Notes: generated by a model from the letters alone, not told the origin. DNA of 44,038 nt from an uncultured Gemmatimonadota bacterium (GCA_902805735.1 CADCTW010000153.1:1-44038); one strand, 5' to 3'; shown: positions 1-8,158, counted from the stretch's first letter. Translations and numbers: made by a program.

Positions 1-1
1 C

Positions 2-118
2 TTCCGCCGCCTCGCGCGCAACTACGAGCGGCTACCCGACACCTTCGCCGCGCTCCACTTCGTCGCCTTTGCCGCTCTGATGCTCAGCCGCTACGCCGCT
101 CTGCTCCAAAGTGCCTAA
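2..118 (+). pseudogene. C-terminal tail of an IS5-type transposase (cut by window edge)
   Basis: The reading frame is open from the window edge to a TAA at 116-118 and gives 38 residues with the motif NYERLPDTFAALHF followed by a hydrophobic end. This resembles the extreme C-terminus of IS5-family DDE transposases (the arginine-rich, NYERLP-like tail). The catalytic residues lie outside the window, so I cannot tell whether the element is complete. A GTGCCTA repeat tract begins directly after the stop. The assignment rests on the short tail only. Confidence 0.65.
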
Positions 119-125
119 CAGGCTC

Positions 126-195
126 TAGTGCCAAGTGCCTAGTGCCTAGTGCCAGGTGCCAGGTGCCAGGGGCCAGGTGCCAGGTGCCAGGCTCT
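126..195. repeat. degenerate GTGCCTA/GTGCCAG heptamer tract
   Basis: About ten 7-bp units, mixing GTGCCTA and GTGCCAG, lie between the transposase tail and the amine oxidase gene. The same heptamer recurs on both sides of pth (8159-8262 and 8917-9089). No gene is seen in 119-317 apart from this tract. Confidence 0.8.
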
Positions 196-317
196 GGCGG
201 GCGGGTCCTGAACCGCGGCGGGGCGGGAACTGCTACAAACCTTGCGGACGCCACCGCGGGTGAGCATTTATGGTCGCTTTACAAGCCCGCGGTACCCACC
301 CCCCTCCTGGAGCCCCG

Positions 318-2189
318 ATGCCCGTCATCCCCAATCTGCGCCGCACCACGGACAGTGCCGCGCCCACTCCTCCGCCTACCCCGGTCACCTACGTGGACAC
401 GCCCGCGATGGACTACGTGGCGTGGCTGCGGGGCGCGGGGAGCGCCATCGCCCACTTTCCCACCACGGACCCGTCGCAGCAGAAGGTGGCGGTGATTGGA
501 TCCGGCGGGGCGGGGCTCGCCGCCGCGTACGAGCTCCTCCGCTGCGGATTCGACGTGACGCTCTTCGAGGCCACCGGGCGCGTGGGCGGGCGCCTCTTCA
601 CCTCGCCCTCCAGCACGCGCGACAACAACGTGTTCGAGATGGGAGCGATGCGCTTCACCCCGTCCGAGCAGGTGCTCCACTACTATGGCGAGGTCTTCAA
701 CGACTCGGGCGCGGCCAGCATCATCTTCGACAAGGGGCCGTTTCCCGATCCGGGGGTCAACAACACGTACATCGCCTTCCAGGGGAAGACGTACTACTGG
801 GTGACGGGGGAGAAGAACACCCTTCCGCCCAGCTTCTACGTGTGCAAGGACGGGTGGGACGCGTTCATGAAGGACGGGTTCAGGAGCGCCGACGGCACCA
901 TCCACCTGGCCGCGCCCGATCGGATCACCACCTGGCTCACCGACCCGCGGACCAACCACGACGCCATCGTCGAGGCGTGGGCAGGATACATCGACGCCTT
1001 CGTCAACAGCAGCCTCTACGAGGCGGTGCTGCGCATCTTCACCGATCCCAAGGCACCGAACGGCAAGCAGTGGAACGAGACGGACCTGGAATTCTTTGGG
1101 GCGCTGGGGACCGGGTTCGGCGGCTTCGGGCCGCTCTTCCCCATCGGCTTCCTGGACATCATGCGCTTCGTGATCAACGCCGTGGACTCGGACCAGCACG
1201 AGCTGGTGACCGGCGTGCAGTCGCTGGTGAACGGCTTCATGCGCCAGCGCATCGCCCAGCCCAACGGCGCGGTGACCTCGGTATCGGCGCACGTGGTGCT
1301 GAACTCCCCGGTCACGGGTATTACCGTGCGGCAGCCCGGCTACACCCTTTCGCTCCCCGGCGGGCCCTCCGGCCTGTTCGACCGCGTGATCGTGGCGACC
1401 TCGCACCGGTCCATGGAGATCACGATGGGGCTGGGCGTCAGCCAGGAGGGCCTGCCGCTGGGGGAGCCCGTGGCCGACGCGGTGCGCCGCCTGCACATGG
1501 AGAACTCGTCCAAGGCTTTCGTGGAGACTTCCTCGTTCTGGGAGCGGCAGGACCCGGCCACCGGCTCCACCTTCCCGCGCAACGTGGTGGGCGACACGCT
1601 CCTGCGGAATTTCTACACCCTCACCTACCCGCAGGCCCCGCGCAACACCGGCGCGCTCCTCTTCAGCTACACGTGGGCGGACGACTCGGTGAAGCAGCAG
1701 ACCATCCGCGACCCGCAGCAGCGGATCCGGCTCCTCCTGGGCGACCTCGCCAACGTGTCGCCGGAGCTCGCCGCCGTGGTGGAGCAGAGCATCCGGATGA
1801 ACACGGCGCAGGTGATCGATTGGCAGAACGAGGAGTTCTTCTTCGGGGCGTTCAAGCTGAACCAGCCGGGGCAGGACGCCTACGTGCAGTCGCTCTTCTA
1901 CGATTTCCTGAAGGCCGGGACCTCCGAAGACACCGGCCTGTACCTGGCGGGTGACAGCATCGGCTTCCTTGGCGGCTGGGTGGAGAACGCCCTGCAGACG
2001 GGGGTGAACGCGGCCGCCGCCGTCGCCGTGTCGCTGGGGGGCGTGCTGAACGCCAGCTCGCTCAGCCCCTTCACGCAGCTCAAGCCGAACACCTACACCT
2101 ACACCAAGTCCAGCGCCGCGAGCAGTGTCCCCATGCGCGTCCGCGTCCCGTCCATCGCGTCCGACGCGCCGGTGCCGGCCGGCGACTGA
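318..2189 (+). CDS. flavin monoamine oxidase, tryptophan 2-monooxygenase/L-amino-acid oxidase-like
   Basis: The 623-residue protein carries an N-terminal FAD-binding Rossmann motif (GSGGAGLAAA at about 61-70, followed by a typical E-A-x-GRVGGR segment). It has the signature EMGAMRF seen in bacterial tryptophan 2-monooxygenases (IaaM) and a C-terminal FAD-contact segment, YLAGDSIGFLGGW. Members oxidise aromatic or other L-amino acids, giving either the amide plus CO2 or the keto acid, ammonia and peroxide; the substrate cannot be fixed from sequence. I chose the ATG at 318 because GGAG sits five bases upstream and the protein then starts with a plausible low-complexity leader; an in-frame ATG at 270 is possible. 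No iaaH-like amidase is adjacent, so an indole-acetamide pathway is not shown. It converges with the toxin module and is separated from it by a palindromic repeat. Confidence 0.85.
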   Translation: MPVIPNLRRTTDSAAPTPPPTPVTYVDTPAMDYVAWLRGAGSAIAHFPTTDPSQQKVAVIGSGGAGLAAAYELLRCGFDVTLFEATGRVGGRLFTSPSSTRDNNVFEMGAMRFTPSEQVLHYYGEVFNDSGAASIIFDKGPFPDPGVNNTYIAFQGKTYYWVTGEKNTLPPSFYVCKDGWDAFMKDGFRSADGTIHLAAPDRITTWLTDPRTNHDAIVEAWAGYIDAFVNSSLYEAVLRIFTDPKAPNGKQWNETDLEFFGALGTGFGGFGPLFPIGFLDIMRFVINAVDSDQHELVTGVQSLVNGFMRQRIAQPNGAVTSVSAHVVLNSPVTGITVRQPGYTLSLPGGPSGLFDRVIVATSHRSMEITMGLGVSQEGLPLGEPVADAVRRLHMENSSKAFVETSSFWERQDPATGSTFPRNVVGDTLLRNFYTLTYPQAPRNTGALLFSYTWADDSVKQQTIRDPQQRIRLLLGDLANVSPELAAVVEQSIRMNTAQVIDWQNEEFFFGAFKLNQPGQDAYVQSLFYDFLKAGTSEDTGLYLAGDSIGFLGGWVENALQTGVNAAAAVAVSLGGVLNASSLSPFTQLKPNTYTYTKSSAASSVPMRVRVPSIASDAPVPAGD

Positions 2190-2200
2190 CAACATCTGTC

Positions 2201-2264
2201 TCACACAGAGACACAGAGGCACAGAGAAAAAGCATCTTCTCTGTGCCTCTGTGTCTCTGTGTGA
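2201..2264. repeat. CACAGAG palindromic repeat, full-length copy A
   Basis: Two perfect 27-bp inverted arms (2201-2227 and 2238-2264) surround a 10-base loop. Each arm consists of CACAGAG units at 8-bp spacing. It lies between convergent genes, 12 bases after the amine oxidase stop and 6 bases from the toxin stop, so it could form a bidirectional RNA hairpin. It is identical, loop included, to the copy at 2954-3017. Confidence 0.95.
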
Positions 2265-2270
2265 GCCCGG

Positions 2271-2621
2271 TTACGGGATGGTCAGAAAGTAGCCGATTTG
2301 CGTGAGCGTCTGCCTGAGATACTTCGTCTCGACCGCGCCGAGCAGGCGCAGGAAGCGGGCAGCCGACACCGTGCGGATCTGGTTGGACAGGAGGTATGTG
2401 TCGTCCGCCACCCCACCAGTCCCCCGGGGGAGCTTGACCCGGCCCGGCAGGTTCTTGTGGGTTCGGGTACCCGGGACGACCATACAGAGGCCGGTCCGAT
2501 TGAGCTCGTTCCGGGAGACCACCAGCGCAGATCGGATTCCCTCCTGCTCGTGCCCTACAATCGGGCTGAAGTTCGCCATCCAGACCTCACCCTGGAGCGG
2601 TCCACGCACGGTCGCGCTCAC
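2271..2621 (-). CDS. MazF/PemK-type endoribonuclease toxin
   Basis: The 116-residue protein has the MazF-fold opening GEVWMANFSPIVGHEQ, followed by an arginine and a hydrophobic strand (SALVVS), as in PemK/MazF/ChpB toxins that cleave mRNA. The start is set to the GTG whose last two bases overlap the TGA of the upstream small gene (GTGA at 2618-2621). That 4-bp overlap implies translational coupling, and starting farther upstream would only add arginine-rich out-of-frame sequence. Length matches the family (about 110 residues). The gene ends 6 bases before a palindromic repeat. Activity is assumed from the fold; the sequence specificity of cleavage cannot be read. Confidence 0.88.
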   Translation of the reverse strand: MSATVRGPLQGEVWMANFSPIVGHEQEGIRSALVVSRNELNRTGLCMVVPGTRTHKNLPGRVKLPRGTGGVADDTYLLSNQIRTVSAARFLRLLGAVETKYLRQTLTQIGYFLTIP

Positions 2622-2815
2622 GCGGGCTCGTCCTCGAGGCCGTCCATCAGGGTTCCGTCCAGCGCACTCCACTCCGCGTCGAGCTCGGCGGATGCAGCGG
2701 GATCTTTGCGCAACTCCGCGTGCGCCTCTTCGTACTCCTTCAGGAACAGCTCGCAATCCCGATCGCGAGGAACCTGCCGCCCCGCAAGGGGAGCTTTCAG
2801 AGCCGATCGATCCAT
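2618..2815 (-). CDS. putative antitoxin of the MazF module
   Basis: A 65-residue acidic protein (ending DGLEDEPA) lies directly upstream of the toxin and overlaps it by four bases, the normal antitoxin-toxin arrangement. I do not recognise an AbrB/MazE swapped-hairpin motif or a clear ribbon-helix-helix; the function is inferred from position, size and acidity. Part of it (residues 22-40, rich in E, K and L) probably forms a helix that would dock on the toxin. The ATG at 2815 has a purine-rich AAGAGG sequence upstream. The first in-frame stop upstream and the promoter at 2860-2889 support this start. Confidence 0.7.
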   Translation of the reverse strand: MDRSALKAPLAGRQVPRDRDCELFLKEYEEAHAELRKDPAASAELDAEWSALDGTLMDGLEDEPA

Positions 2816-2846
2816 GATGCCTGCCTCTTAGGGAGAACCGGGCCGT

Positions 2847-2889
2847 CACTTACACGTGAAGTGTACCGACCCCGCGAATCTCCTGTCAA
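2847..2889 (-). promoter_or_regulatory. promoter and candidate operator of the toxin-antitoxin module
   Basis: On the minus strand a consensus -35 TTGACA (2884-2889) is followed after 18 bases by TACACT (2860-2865), 45 bases upstream of the antitoxin ATG. A 17-bp inverted repeat, CACTTACACGTGAAGTG (2847-2863), overlaps the -10 element, where a bound antitoxin or toxin-antitoxin complex would block RNA polymerase. The motifs are read directly; autoregulation is inferred from how such modules usually work. Confidence 0.7.
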
Positions 2890-2953
2890 CGGCACGTGCG
2901 TACACCGCTAAGTGCCCAACACAGATGCATTTGCGCTGGCGATTTACAAGCGC

Positions 2954-3017
2954 TCACACAGAGACACAGAGGCACAGAGAAAAAGCATCTTCTCTGTGCC
3001 TCTGTGTCTCTGTGTGA
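2954..3017. repeat. CACAGAG palindromic repeat, full-length copy B
   Basis: This copy is identical over 64 bp to the one at 2201-2264. It ends 11 bases from the ychF stop codon. Together the two copies bracket the toxin-antitoxin module. Confidence 0.95.
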
Positions 3018-3028
3018 GCCCCTTCTGT

Positions 3029-4129
3029 TCAGGCGCTGGTGCGGAACAGGAGGATGTCGCCGTCCTTGACGACGTACTCCTTGCCTTCGGAGCGCATCAG
3101 GCCCTGCTCGCGGGCGGTCTTCACGGAGCCCGTCTTCACGAAGTCGTCCCAGGCGACGGTCTCGGCGCGGATGAAGGCGCGCTCGAAGTCGGAGTGGATG
3201 ACGCCGGCGGCCTGCGGGGCGCGGGCACCCACGGGGATCTCCCAGGCGCGGACTTCCTTTTCGCCCGCCGTGAAGTAGACCTGCAGGCCCAGCAGGGCGT
3301 AGCCGGTGCGGATCAGGGTGTGGAGGCCGGGCTCGTTGAGGCCCAGCGACGAAAGGAACTCGTCGCGCTCCTCCGGGGGGAGCTCGGCAAGCTCGCTCTC
3401 GATCTTGCTGGAGATGGGGATGATCTCGGCGCGCTCGCCGCTCGCCGCCACGGCCGCGCGCAGGGCGCGCACGTGCTCGTTGTCGCCCTCGGGGAGGTCG
3501 TCCTCGGCCACGTTGGCCAGGTAGAGCACCGGCTTGCTGGTGAGGAGGTTGTACGAGCGCAGGATCTTCTCCTCCTCGTCGCTCGCGTCCACCACGCGCG
3601 CGGGCTGCCCGGCCCCCAGCGCCTCCAGCAGCCGCTCCAGCAGGCCCACCTCGGCCAGCGCCTCGCGGTCCTGGCTGCGGGCCGCCTTGCGGGCGCGGTC
3701 CAGGCGCTTCTCCACCACGGCGAGGTCGGAAAGGGCGAGCTCCAGGTTGATCACGTCGCGGTCGCGCACCGGGTCCACGCCCCCCATCACGTGCACCACG
3801 TCCGGGTCGTCGAAGCAGCGGACGACGTGCACCACCGCGTCCGTCTCGCGGATGTTGCTGAGGAACTGGTTGCCCAGGCCCTCACCCTGCGAGGCACCCT
3901 CCACCAGCCCGGCGATGTCCACGAACTGCACGACGGCGCGCAGCACGCGCTGCGGCTTCACCTTCTCGGCCAGCAGGTCCACGCGGGGGTCGGGCACCTC
4001 CACGTTCCCCACGTTGGGCTCCACCGTGCAGAACGGGTAGTTGGCCGCGTCCGCGCCGGCGGCGGTGAGAGCGTTGAAAAGGGTCGACTTCCCCACGTTG
4101 GGGAGACCCACGATCCCGAGCTTCAGCAT
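3029..4129 (-). CDS. ychF: redox-regulated ATPase YchF (Obg-family, ribosome-binding)
   Basis: The 366-residue protein starts MLKLGIVGLPNVGKST, which is the G1/P-loop of YchF. It has the G3 motif (DIAGLVEGAS) and, in place of the GTPase NKxD motif, NVAED, the change that gives YchF its ATP preference. The C-terminal TGS domain ends with a typical DGDILLFR segment. Length agrees with the family (about 363). YchF associates with the 70S ribosome and acts in translation and stress control. The ATG at 4129 is chosen because the P-loop must start within the first ten residues; the longer open frame upstream is a shadow. The gene is commonly next to pth; here hppA and two GH25 genes intervene. Confidence 0.97.
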   Translation of the reverse strand: MLKLGIVGLPNVGKSTLFNALTAAGADAANYPFCTVEPNVGNVEVPDPRVDLLAEKVKPQRVLRAVVQFVDIAGLVEGASQGEGLGNQFLSNIRETDAVVHVVRCFDDPDVVHVMGGVDPVRDRDVINLELALSDLAVVEKRLDRARKAARSQDREALAEVGLLERLLEALGAGQPARVVDASDEEEKILRSYNLLTSKPVLYLANVAEDDLPEGDNEHVRALRAAVAASGERAEIIPISSKIESELAELPPEERDEFLSSLGLNEPGLHTLIRTGYALLGLQVYFTAGEKEVRAWEIPVGARAPQAAGVIHSDFERAFIRAETVAWDDFVKTGSVKTAREQGLMRSEGKEYVVKDGDILLFRTSA

Positions 4130-4224
4130 ATCGGCAGTCCACGATTGGATCGGCAAACGAAGCGGCCGGGACACCCCACGGGGGCCCGGCCGAGTGATGG
4201 AATCTAACCCGCGCGCGGCGAGCG

Positions 4225-4916
4225 TCAACTGCGCTCCGCGAACCTGCGCAGCTCCTCGTGCGTCCCGCGGAACCAGTTGCGGTCCACCCACGGCCGGATT
4301 CCGTCCACCCGCCCGCGCTCGGAGTGCTGCCAGAAGGTCCAGCGGCGCCATCCGCGGGGCACCGCGGGCCCGTTGCTCCGGTAGTCCGCGATCCAGAGCG
4401 GGTAGTCGCCGAACTGCGCCGCCAGGTGCGGCGCGAAGCGGCGGCTCACGTAGATGATGGGCCGCTTCCCCGTCTCCGCCTCCACGATGCGCAGCCAGTT
4501 GCGCACGCCGCGCCGCAGCGTGGCGCTGCTCACCCCATCGGTCGCCTCCACGTCCAGCACGGCCGGAAGGTCGTTCTTCGCCAGCCGCACCCGGCGCAGG
4601 AAGTGGCGGGCCTGCACGGCCGAGTGCGTCTGCGGGCGGTAGTAGTGGTAGGCGCCGCGCATCACCCCCGCCTCCCGCGCGCGCCTCCAGTTGCGCGCAA
4701 AGGCGGGATCGGTCCAATCTCCCCCCTCCGTCGCCTTGATGAACGCGAAGCGGATCCCGTCACGGCGCACCGCCGTCCAGTTGATGGGGCCCTGGTGGTG
4801 CGACACGTCGATCCCGGCGTGCGGCGACGCGCGTCGTCGGCCTGCAGGGGGGTCGCGCCAATCGCGGCGGCGGAGAGCGTCGCGAGCACGAAGGCGCGGA
4901 GCGAGCGAGTCTTCAT
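4225..4916 (-). pseudogene. GH25 lysozyme-like muramidase, single frameshift after the signal peptide
   Basis: The GH25 domain is well preserved: GIDVSHHQG, then FAFIKATEGG, GAYHYYRP, LDVEATDG and a C-terminal WTFWQHS. These carry the acidic catalytic residues expected of Chalaropsis-type muramidases, which cleave the N-acetylmuramic acid linkage of peptidoglycan. The only plausible start (ATG at 4916) and signal peptide (MKTRSLRAFVLATLSAAAIG) lie in a different frame. The frames join if one base is restored, most simply in the run of six G at 4847-4852 (plus strand). I therefore call it a frameshifted gene: either a real recent lesion or a homopolymer sequencing error. It is a tandem paralogue of the intact gene at 5137-5862. 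Confidence 0.8.
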
Positions 4917-4980
4917 CTTGGCCGAGCGGGCGGGAAGGTGTGCGGGTTGTGGAATCCAGCAAGTGCCGGGGTTCTGACCA

Positions 4981-5107
4981 GAGCGATCGAAATCGCCGCT
5001 GGACCTAACGCGAAGACCGCCTTCGCGGCCTGTACCTTCCGCCGGGGGTAGACCGGACAGTCCTCGCAGGGGACTTCGCGTGGTTCCAGCGGCGATTTCA
5101 ATCGCTC
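4981..5107. repeat. 127-bp element with imperfect 34-bp terminal inverted repeats
   Basis: The left arm begins GAGCGATCGAAATCGCCGCT (4981-5000) and continues to about 5015. The right arm (5074-5107) is its reverse complement with one substitution and a few changes near the inner end. It lies between the two GH25 paralogues, where it could fold as a long hairpin or be a remnant of a small mobile element. There is no coding potential. Confidence 0.75.
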
Positions 5108-5136
5108 CTGGGATGCGGGCGCTATGCCGCGGCGGA

Positions 5137-5862
5137 TCAGCGTGCGGTGAGCATCCGCCGCGGGCCGGCGACGAGCGCGGCGAGCTGCGCCCTGCCGCCG
5201 TTGAAGCGGTTCTGGTCCACGTCGCCGACGATGCCGGGGACGCGGCCGGTGCTCGTGTACTGCCAGAAGGTCCAGTCCGTCCAGCCGATGGGGACGAGCG
5301 GCTGGTCGCGGCCGTAGTTGGCGATCCAGAGCGGGTAGGGGCCGACGGGGCCCGACGCGTACCGGTTCCAGAAGTCCGGGTAGGTGTAGACGATGGGGCG
5401 CTTCCCCGTGGCGCGCTCCACCGTCTCCAGCCAGGTGCGCACGGCGCGGAGGAGCGCGTCGCCCGCCACCCCGTCCGACGTCTCCACGTCCAGCACCGCC
5501 GGGAGGTCGTTGGGGCCGATGCGGGCCGCGCGCAGGAAGTTCTCCGCCTGCGTCACGGGGTCCACGTTGGGGCGGAAGTAGTGATACGCCCCGCGCATCA
5601 CCCCGGCGTCCGCCGCCGCGGCCCAGTTGCGCGCGAAGCGCGGATCGGTGTACGTGCCGCCCTCGGTCGCCTTGATGAAGGCGAAATCGACCCCGCTCCC
5701 CCGCACGGCAGCCCAGTCGATGCTCCCCTGCCAGTGCGAAACGTCGATGCCGTCCAGCGATTCGTCCAGAGTCGCGGGCCCGGTGGGGAGATCCGTGCAG
5801 GCCCCCGCGAAGAGCGCCAGCGCGACAGCCGCGGCGCGAAGTGACTTCTTCAGCAAATCCAT
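5137..5862 (-). CDS. GH25 lysozyme-like lipoprotein
   Basis: The 241-residue protein begins with a lipoprotein signal (MDLLKKSLRAAAVALALFAGAC, lipobox Cys at 22), so the mature enzyme is probably anchored to a membrane facing the periplasm or outside. The GH25 fold follows: GIDVSHWQG, FAFIKATEGG, GAYHYFRP, LDVETSDG and WTFWQYTS, including the expected D and D-x-E acidic residues. Its role would be muramidase cleavage of peptidoglycan, either for self wall turnover or as an attack enzyme. The ATG at 5862 is chosen because it gives the signal peptide; the upstream extension reads into repeat DNA. It is a close paralogue of the frameshifted gene downstream, implying a local duplication. Confidence 0.9.
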   Translation of the reverse strand: MDLLKKSLRAAAVALALFAGACTDLPTGPATLDESLDGIDVSHWQGSIDWAAVRGSGVDFAFIKATEGGTYTDPRFARNWAAAADAGVMRGAYHYFRPNVDPVTQAENFLRAARIGPNDLPAVLDVETSDGVAGDALLRAVRTWLETVERATGKRPIVYTYPDFWNRYASGPVGPYPLWIANYGRDQPLVPIGWTDWTFWQYTSTGRVPGIVGDVDQNRFNGGRAQLAALVAGPRRMLTAR

Positions 5863-5929
5863 ACGTCGGTTCAGGTTACGTTCGCTCCCCCATCTACACG
5901 AAACGTACCCCGTAAGGTCCCCCACGCAA

Positions 5930-5977
5930 CACGGAGGCACCGAGATCTTCTCTCTGTGCCTCCGTGCCTCTGTGTGA
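5930..5977. repeat. CACAGAG palindromic repeat, diverged copy
   Basis: The arms contain GGAGGCAC and GTGCCTCC variants, and the right arm is longer than the left. It ends 10 bases from the hppA stop codon, between hppA and the start of the GH25 lipoprotein gene. Confidence 0.85.
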
Positions 5978-5987
5978 GCCAATCAGT

Positions 5988-8126
5988 TCAGCCGCGCGGA
6001 ACGTCCCCCCCTGGCGCGGCCATCGATTCCTCCTGCACCGGCTGCGGGAGGGGGGTGACCTCCTGGCCGCGCAGGGAAAGGAACCAGGGCGCGAGCACCA
6101 GCGCGATCACCGCCATCAGCTTCACCAGGATGTTGAGCGCGGGGCCCGCCGCGTCCTTCATGGGATCGCCCACGGTGTCGCCCAGCACGGAAGCGTTGTG
6201 GATGTCGGAGCCCGGCGTCGTCTCCGGCTGCGCCTCGATCCACTTGCGCGCGCTGTCCCACGCGGCGCCCGCGTTGGTCATGAAGAGCGCGAGGAGGATG
6301 CCCGCCACCGTGGCGCCCACGAGCACCCCGCCGAGCGCCTCCGTCCCCAGCGCCGCGCCGACCGCCACGGGGATCAGGATGGCCAGGGCGAAGGGGGCGA
6401 TGGTCTCGCGCAGCGAAGCGTGCGTCGCCATGTCCACGAGGCGCCCCGAGTCCGGCTGCACCGAGCCGTCCATCAGCCCCGGCGTCTCCGCGAGCTGGCG
6501 GCGTGCCTCCGCGGACAGGATGGCGGCCGTGCGGCCCACGCCTGCCAGCGTCAGCGCCGCCACGAAAAAGGGCACGCCGCCGCCGATCAGCAGCCCCAGC
6601 AGCACGAAGGGGTGGATCAGGTCGATGGACTCCAGCCGCACGGCCGACGCGTACGCCGAGAAGAGGGCGAGCGAGGTGAGCGCCGCGGCTCCGATGGCGA
6701 TCCCCTTCCCCCCCGCCGCGGCGGCGCTGCCGGCGGCCTTGAGGCGCTGCGTGATGCCGCGCGTGTCGCTCCCCAGGTGGCTCAGGCGCGCGATGCCGCC
6801 CGCCGTGTCCGAGATGGCGGCGAAAGCGTTGAGCGTGATCGACACGGCCACCGTGGCCAGCATCCCCACCGCCGCCACCCCGATCCCGTACAGCCCCGCC
6901 GCCTCGTTCGCCAGCCAGGTGGCCGCCGCGATCAGGAGCAGGGGGAGCGCGGTGGACTCCATCCCCACCGCCAGCCCCATCAGGATGGCCGTGGCCGGCC
7001 CGCCGCGCGCCGCCTCCGCGATGCGCCGCATGGGGCGCGCGGCGGTGTAGAAATCCGTCGCCGCGCCGATGCCCACGGCCACCAGCACCCCGGCGCAGAT
7101 CGCCCAAAAGGGCCCGAAGCGGTGGTAGGTGCGGCCGGTTGCGTCTTCCAGGTCCAGCCCCAGCAGGCTCACCGTGACGAAGGCCAGCACCAGGAAGAGG
7201 GCAGCCGCGCCCAGCGTGGCCGCGCGCATGGCGAGGGCGGGATTGGTGTTCTTGATGGCCCGCACCGCGCCCAGCGCGATCAGCGAGGCCAGGAAGCCCG
7301 CCGCCGCCAGCAGCAGCGGGAGGGCGACCGCCTCCACGCGGTTGTTGGCGTAGGCCGCGCTGTACGCGCCCAGCGCCACGGTGGCCACGATGGCGCCCAC
7401 GTACGACTCCAGCAGGTCCACGCCCATCCCGGCGGTGTCGCCCACGCAGTCGCCAACGTTGTCGGCCACGGTGGCGGGGTTGCGCGGGTCGTCCTCGGGG
7501 AGGCCGGCCTCCGTCTTCCCCACCAGGTCGGCGCCCACGTCCGCCGCCTTGGTGAAGATCCCGCCGCCCATGCGCGCGAAGAGCGCCACCGACGACGCGC
7601 CCAGCGCGTACCCGGCCAGCACCTCGCCGAAGCGCGCGAACTGCTCGGGCAGGTAGGCGTTCTGGACGTAGATCAGCGCGAAGTACAGGGCGCCCAGCCC
7701 CACCAGCCCCAGCGCGGACACCGCCAGCCCCGCCACCGCCGCCCCGCCGAACGCCACGTGCAGCGCCGGGGTCTCGCCGGCCACGCGGGCGGCCTCGGCC
7801 ACGCGCACGTTGGCGCGGGTGGCAGCGTACATGGAAACCCATCCCACCGCCAGCCCCGTAGCCCCGCCCAGCGCGAACGCCCCGGCCGTGGCCAGCGAAG
7901 CGGTGGGCCACAGCAGGAGCGCGGCCACGGCGATGAAGGCGGCCAGGAAGATGGACTGCCTGCGTAGGAAGGCGTTGGAGCCGCGCTGGATCTGCACGGC
8001 CCAGTCGTTCATCGCCTCGTTGCCGGCGGGCTGCCGGCGGACGTACGAAAGGGCGCCAAACGCCAGCAGCAGCCCCACTACCCCCAGGGGCCAGCCGGTC
8101 CATGCGGTGAAGTCCGTCAGCGACAC
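5988..8126 (-). CDS. hppA: membrane-bound ion-pumping pyrophosphatase
   Basis: The 712-residue polytopic protein hydrolyses pyrophosphate and pumps H+ or Na+ across the membrane. The signature DVGADLVGKTE (about 196-206) is followed by EDDPRNPATVADNVGD with the Mg-PPi-binding aspartates. About 15-16 hydrophobic segments cover the length, and size is normal for the family. In the segment matching the GNTTxA region of other M-PPases it reads GSAAAAGGKG, placing alanine rather than lysine at the position that separates the subclasses. I infer the K+-dependent type; H+ versus Na+ is not decided. The start is a GTG at 8126. A heptamer repeat array lies immediately upstream and replaces any obvious promoter. 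Confidence 0.96.
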   Translation of the reverse strand: MSLTDFTAWTGWPLGVVGLLLAFGALSYVRRQPAGNEAMNDWAVQIQRGSNAFLRRQSIFLAAFIAVAALLLWPTASLATAGAFALGGATGLAVGWVSMYAATRANVRVAEAARVAGETPALHVAFGGAAVAGLAVSALGLVGLGALYFALIYVQNAYLPEQFARFGEVLAGYALGASSVALFARMGGGIFTKAADVGADLVGKTEAGLPEDDPRNPATVADNVGDCVGDTAGMGVDLLESYVGAIVATVALGAYSAAYANNRVEAVALPLLLAAAGFLASLIALGAVRAIKNTNPALAMRAATLGAAALFLVLAFVTVSLLGLDLEDATGRTYHRFGPFWAICAGVLVAVGIGAATDFYTAARPMRRIAEAARGGPATAILMGLAVGMESTALPLLLIAAATWLANEAAGLYGIGVAAVGMLATVAVSITLNAFAAISDTAGGIARLSHLGSDTRGITQRLKAAGSAAAAGGKGIAIGAAALTSLALFSAYASAVRLESIDLIHPFVLLGLLIGGGVPFFVAALTLAGVGRTAAILSAEARRQLAETPGLMDGSVQPDSGRLVDMATHASLRETIAPFALAILIPVAVGAALGTEALGGVLVGATVAGILLALFMTNAGAAWDSARKWIEAQPETTPGSDIHNASVLGDTVGDPMKDAAGPALNILVKLMAVIALVLAPWFLSLRGQEVTPLPQPVQEESMAAPGGDVPRG

Positions 8127-8158
8127 GAGGTCTCGTGGGGATGGGGTGGGTAGAGAAA

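Noticed and set aside
241-275. Possible promoter (TTGCGG with ATTTAT) for the amine oxidase gene
   Set aside because: Both boxes are poor matches in a stretch with many alternatives; not enough to annotate.
242-1954. Long plus-strand frame of 570 codons overlapping the amine oxidase
   Set aside because: It is arginine- and histidine-rich with no family motifs; the amine oxidase frame has clear FAD motifs, so this is a high-GC shadow.
279-2222. Long minus-strand frame opposite the amine oxidase
   Set aside because: The translation is rich in H, R, V and G without domains; antisense shadow of GC-rich coding DNA.
2912-4207. Plus-strand frame of 431 codons opposite ychF
   Set aside because: It starts inside a repeat and shows only low-complexity H, L and A; ychF on the other strand is certain.
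4225-4962. GH25 gene starting at the ATG at 4962 without a frameshift
   Set aside because: The first 45 residues would be arginine-rich shadow sequence, while a proper signal peptide exists in the other frame at 4916.
5964-7967. Plus-strand frame of 667 codons opposite hppA
   Set aside because: Charged low-complexity translation; hppA is a strong family match.
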